NCBI GenBank assembly: GCA_029264635.1
Contig: JARIAA010000182.1
Coordinates: 1 to 6,234, forward strand
DNA: 6,234 nt
Direction: 5' to 3'
Source: Psychrobacter sp.
Lineage (GTDB): Bacteria; Pseudomonadota; Gammaproteobacteria; Pseudomonadales; Moraxellaceae
The notes below the pieces were generated by a model. It saw only the letters and a program-made list of their open reading frames with translations. It did not search any database and was not told the origin of the DNA. Shown one piece after another: positions 4,921-6,234 of this stretch (position 1 is its first letter; every line of letters begins with the position of its first letter). Both the position numbers and the translations under genes were made by a program.

Positions 4921-6123
4921 ATGCGCTCATTAATTGCGATGTACCAGCGTATAGGGCTGGTGCCGCTAATTATTATTGGTTTAATATTAGGAATATTAGT
5001 TGGCTGGCTTGCGCCTAGTATTGGTATTGCATTAGGATTGTTAGGTACATTATTTGTAGGCGCGCTAAAAGCAGTCGCTCCGATACTGGTATTTGTTTTG
5101 GTCATGGCAGCTATTAGTCAGCATCGTAGTGGCAATGAGGTTTACGTCAAGCCTGTACTTATTATGTATATTTTTGGCACATTTTTGGCGGCGTTGACCG
5201 CAGTTGCAGCAAGCTTTTTATTCCCGACTGAACTGATATTAATTAACGCTACTATTGATCAAGTACCCCCTACTAACTTAAAAGAAGTCTTAACCAACTT
5301 GCTGCTGAATTTGGTTGCCAACCCAGTCAATGCAATTGCCAATGCCAACTATATTGGTATTTTAGCTTGGGCCATTATTATTGGCTTTGCGCTTCGTCAA
5401 GCCAGCGACACTGCCCGTACGGTCGTAAATGATTTCTCTAACGCTATCTCACAAGTGGTCAAGTGGGTCATTGCCTTAGCGCCGTTTGGTATCTTAGGTT
5501 TGGTTGCCAATACTGTCGCCGAAACTGGGTTTGCCTCTTTGGCAGGTTATGCCCGTATTTTGATGGTACTGGTCGGTTGTATGTTATTTATTGCTTTAAT
5601 CGCCAATCCTATTATTGTCTTTATAAAGACTGGTAAGAACCCTTACCCACTCGTATTTACTTGTCTGCTAGAGTCTGGCATTACTGCTTTCTTTACCCGT
5701 AGTTCGGCTGCCAATATTCCCGTCAATATGAACCTTGCACGCAAACTAGGTTTGCATGAAGACACTTATTCAGTCACTATTCCACTAGGTGCGACGATTA
5801 ACATGGCAGGCGCAGCGATTACCATCAACGTATTGACGCTTGCGGCTGCCAATACTTTGGGTATTGAAGTGACCTTTGCTTCAGCTTTATTATTAAGTCT
5901 GGTTGCAACGATTAGTGCTTGCGGGGCCTCTGGTGTCGCTGGCGGTTCGCTGCTACTCATTCCACTTGCTGCAAGCTTATTCAGCATTCCAAATGACATT
6001 GCGATGCAGGTGGTCGCCATCGGTTTTATCATTGGTGTCATACAGGACTCTGCAGAAACGGCTTTAAACTCCTCAACCGACGTACTCTTTACAGCAGCAG
6101 CTGATCCTAAATACGCGCGTTGA
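4921..6123 (+). CDS. sstT: Na+/serine-threonine symporter SstT
   Basis: An inner-membrane carrier of the dicarboxylate/amino acid:cation symporter family (DAACS) that imports serine and threonine with sodium. The 400 residues resemble E. coli SstT (about 414) from end to end: LLGTLFVGALKAVAPILV (40-57), NYIGILAWAI (143-152), the first re-entrant hairpin with FFTRSSAANIPVNM (257-270), the cation-site segment TINMAGAAI (292-300), the second hairpin with ACGASGVAGGSLLLIPLA (333-350), and DSAETALNSSTDV in the last helix (376-388). Hydrophobic segments fit eight helices plus two hairpins, starting at about 11-33. The N-terminus is about five residues shorter than in E. coli, and the arginine of the E. 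coli CLRESG segment is leucine here (CLLESG, 248-253). GGGGA (4909-4913) seven bases upstream supports the start. It is a separate unit with its own terminator. Serine/threonine specificity is inferred from similarity. Confidence 0.95.
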   Translation: MRSLIAMYQRIGLVPLIIIGLILGILVGWLAPSIGIALGLLGTLFVGALKAVAPILVFVLVMAAISQHRSGNEVYVKPVLIMYIFGTFLAALTAVAASFLFPTELILINATIDQVPPTNLKEVLTNLLLNLVANPVNAIANANYIGILAWAIIIGFALRQASDTARTVVNDFSNAISQVVKWVIALAPFGILGLVANTVAETGFASLAGYARILMVLVGCMLFIALIANPIIVFIKTGKNPYPLVFTCLLESGITAFFTRSSAANIPVNMNLARKLGLHEDTYSVTIPLGATINMAGAAITINVLTLAAANTLGIEVTFASALLLSLVATISACGASGVAGGSLLLIPLAASLFSIPNDIAMQVVAIGFIIGVIQDSAETALNSSTDVLFTAAADPKYAR

Positions 6124-6150
6124 TTTTTAGAAACTATCTACTCTGAAAAC

Positions 6151-6178
6151 AAAAAAGGGCTAATCAAGGCCCTTTTTT
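6151..6178. terminator. Strong intrinsic terminator after sstT, bidirectional
   Basis: AAAAAAGGGC (6151-6160) pairs perfectly with GCCCTTTTTT (6169-6178) around an 8-base loop. The six A's and six T's flanking a GGGC/GCCC core allow termination in both directions. It lies 28 bases after the sstT stop. The symmetry suggests a convergent gene to the right. Confidence 0.9.
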
Positions 6179-6201
6179 ATGTGTTTTTTGTAATCGTTAA
6201 A

Positions 6202-6234
6202 CTACTTCAAATGATCGATATCTACTACGATTAT
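6202..6234 (-). CDS. Possible C-terminal tail of a convergent gene (window edge)
   Basis: Read on the minus strand from the right edge, the frame gives IIVVDIDHLK and then TAG at 6204-6202. A second minus frame is also open and stops with TAA at 6199-6197 (ending RSFEVV). The bidirectional terminator at 6151-6178 makes a convergent gene likely, but ten codons cannot prove it or choose the frame with confidence, and no family can be named. Confidence 0.3.
   Translation of the reverse strand: MIVVDIDHLK

Noticed and set aside
4913..4933. Tiny ORF MNRCAH overlapping the sstT start
   Set aside because: Six codons beginning inside the sstT ribosome binding site, with none of its own; most likely chance.
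5766..6041. Open minus-strand frame opposite the end of sstT
   Set aside because: It mirrors the conserved NMAGAAI and ACGASGVAGG segments of sstT; the plus-strand reading is clearly real.
1..6234. Mobile elements, CRISPR, tRNA, rRNA or defence genes
   Set aside because: No transposase or integrase motif, no spaced array repeats, no RNA-gene signature and no target-site duplication were seen; the genes are housekeeping or transport.

Overview
The window looks like a stretch of chromosome from a gammaproteobacterium of the Moraxellaceae, most likely Psychrobacter. This rests on moderate GC with AT-rich spacers, on the gene order lptF / pepA-holC, and on the style of the proteins: conserved cores carrying hydrophilic Asn/Thr/Asp/Lys-rich insertions. 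The genus is an inference; no rRNA or other marker is present. I see no mobile element, CRISPR array, tRNA or rRNA.

Layout. From 1 to 1093 on the minus strand runs most of lptF, an inner-membrane permease subunit of the lipopolysaccharide exporter; its C-terminus lies beyond the left edge. A long AT-rich divergent spacer (1094-1602) follows, with a consensus -10 box, a terminator-like hairpin with eight T's, and a cluster of AGCGCT palindromes. On the plus strand come a small isochorismatase-family cysteine hydrolase (1603-2208), pepA (leucyl aminopeptidase, 2385-4055) and holC (DNA polymerase III chi subunit, 4107-4604). After a 316-base spacer comes sstT (Na+/serine-threonine symporter, 4921-6123), closed by a strong and apparently bidirectional terminator at 6151-6178. 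A possible 10-codon tail of a convergent gene sits at the right edge.

How the genes relate. lptF divergent from pepA, with holC directly behind pepA, is a familiar gammaproteobacterial arrangement. Two things differ from the E. coli-type order: the hydrolase gene lies between lptF and pepA, and sstT rather than valS follows holC. The products are mostly housekeeping (envelope biogenesis, peptide turnover, replication clamp loader, amino-acid uptake), and nothing shows that they share a pathway.

The most interesting signals are regulatory or compositional. The pepA-holC junction carries a 10-codon upstream ORF whose stop overlaps the holC start (ATGA), followed by a perfect terminator-like hairpin inside the first 19 codons of holC. 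AGCGCT occurs 15 times where about one is expected. Three adjacent conserved genes each carry a hydrophilic insertion. No clearly new multi-gene system is visible.
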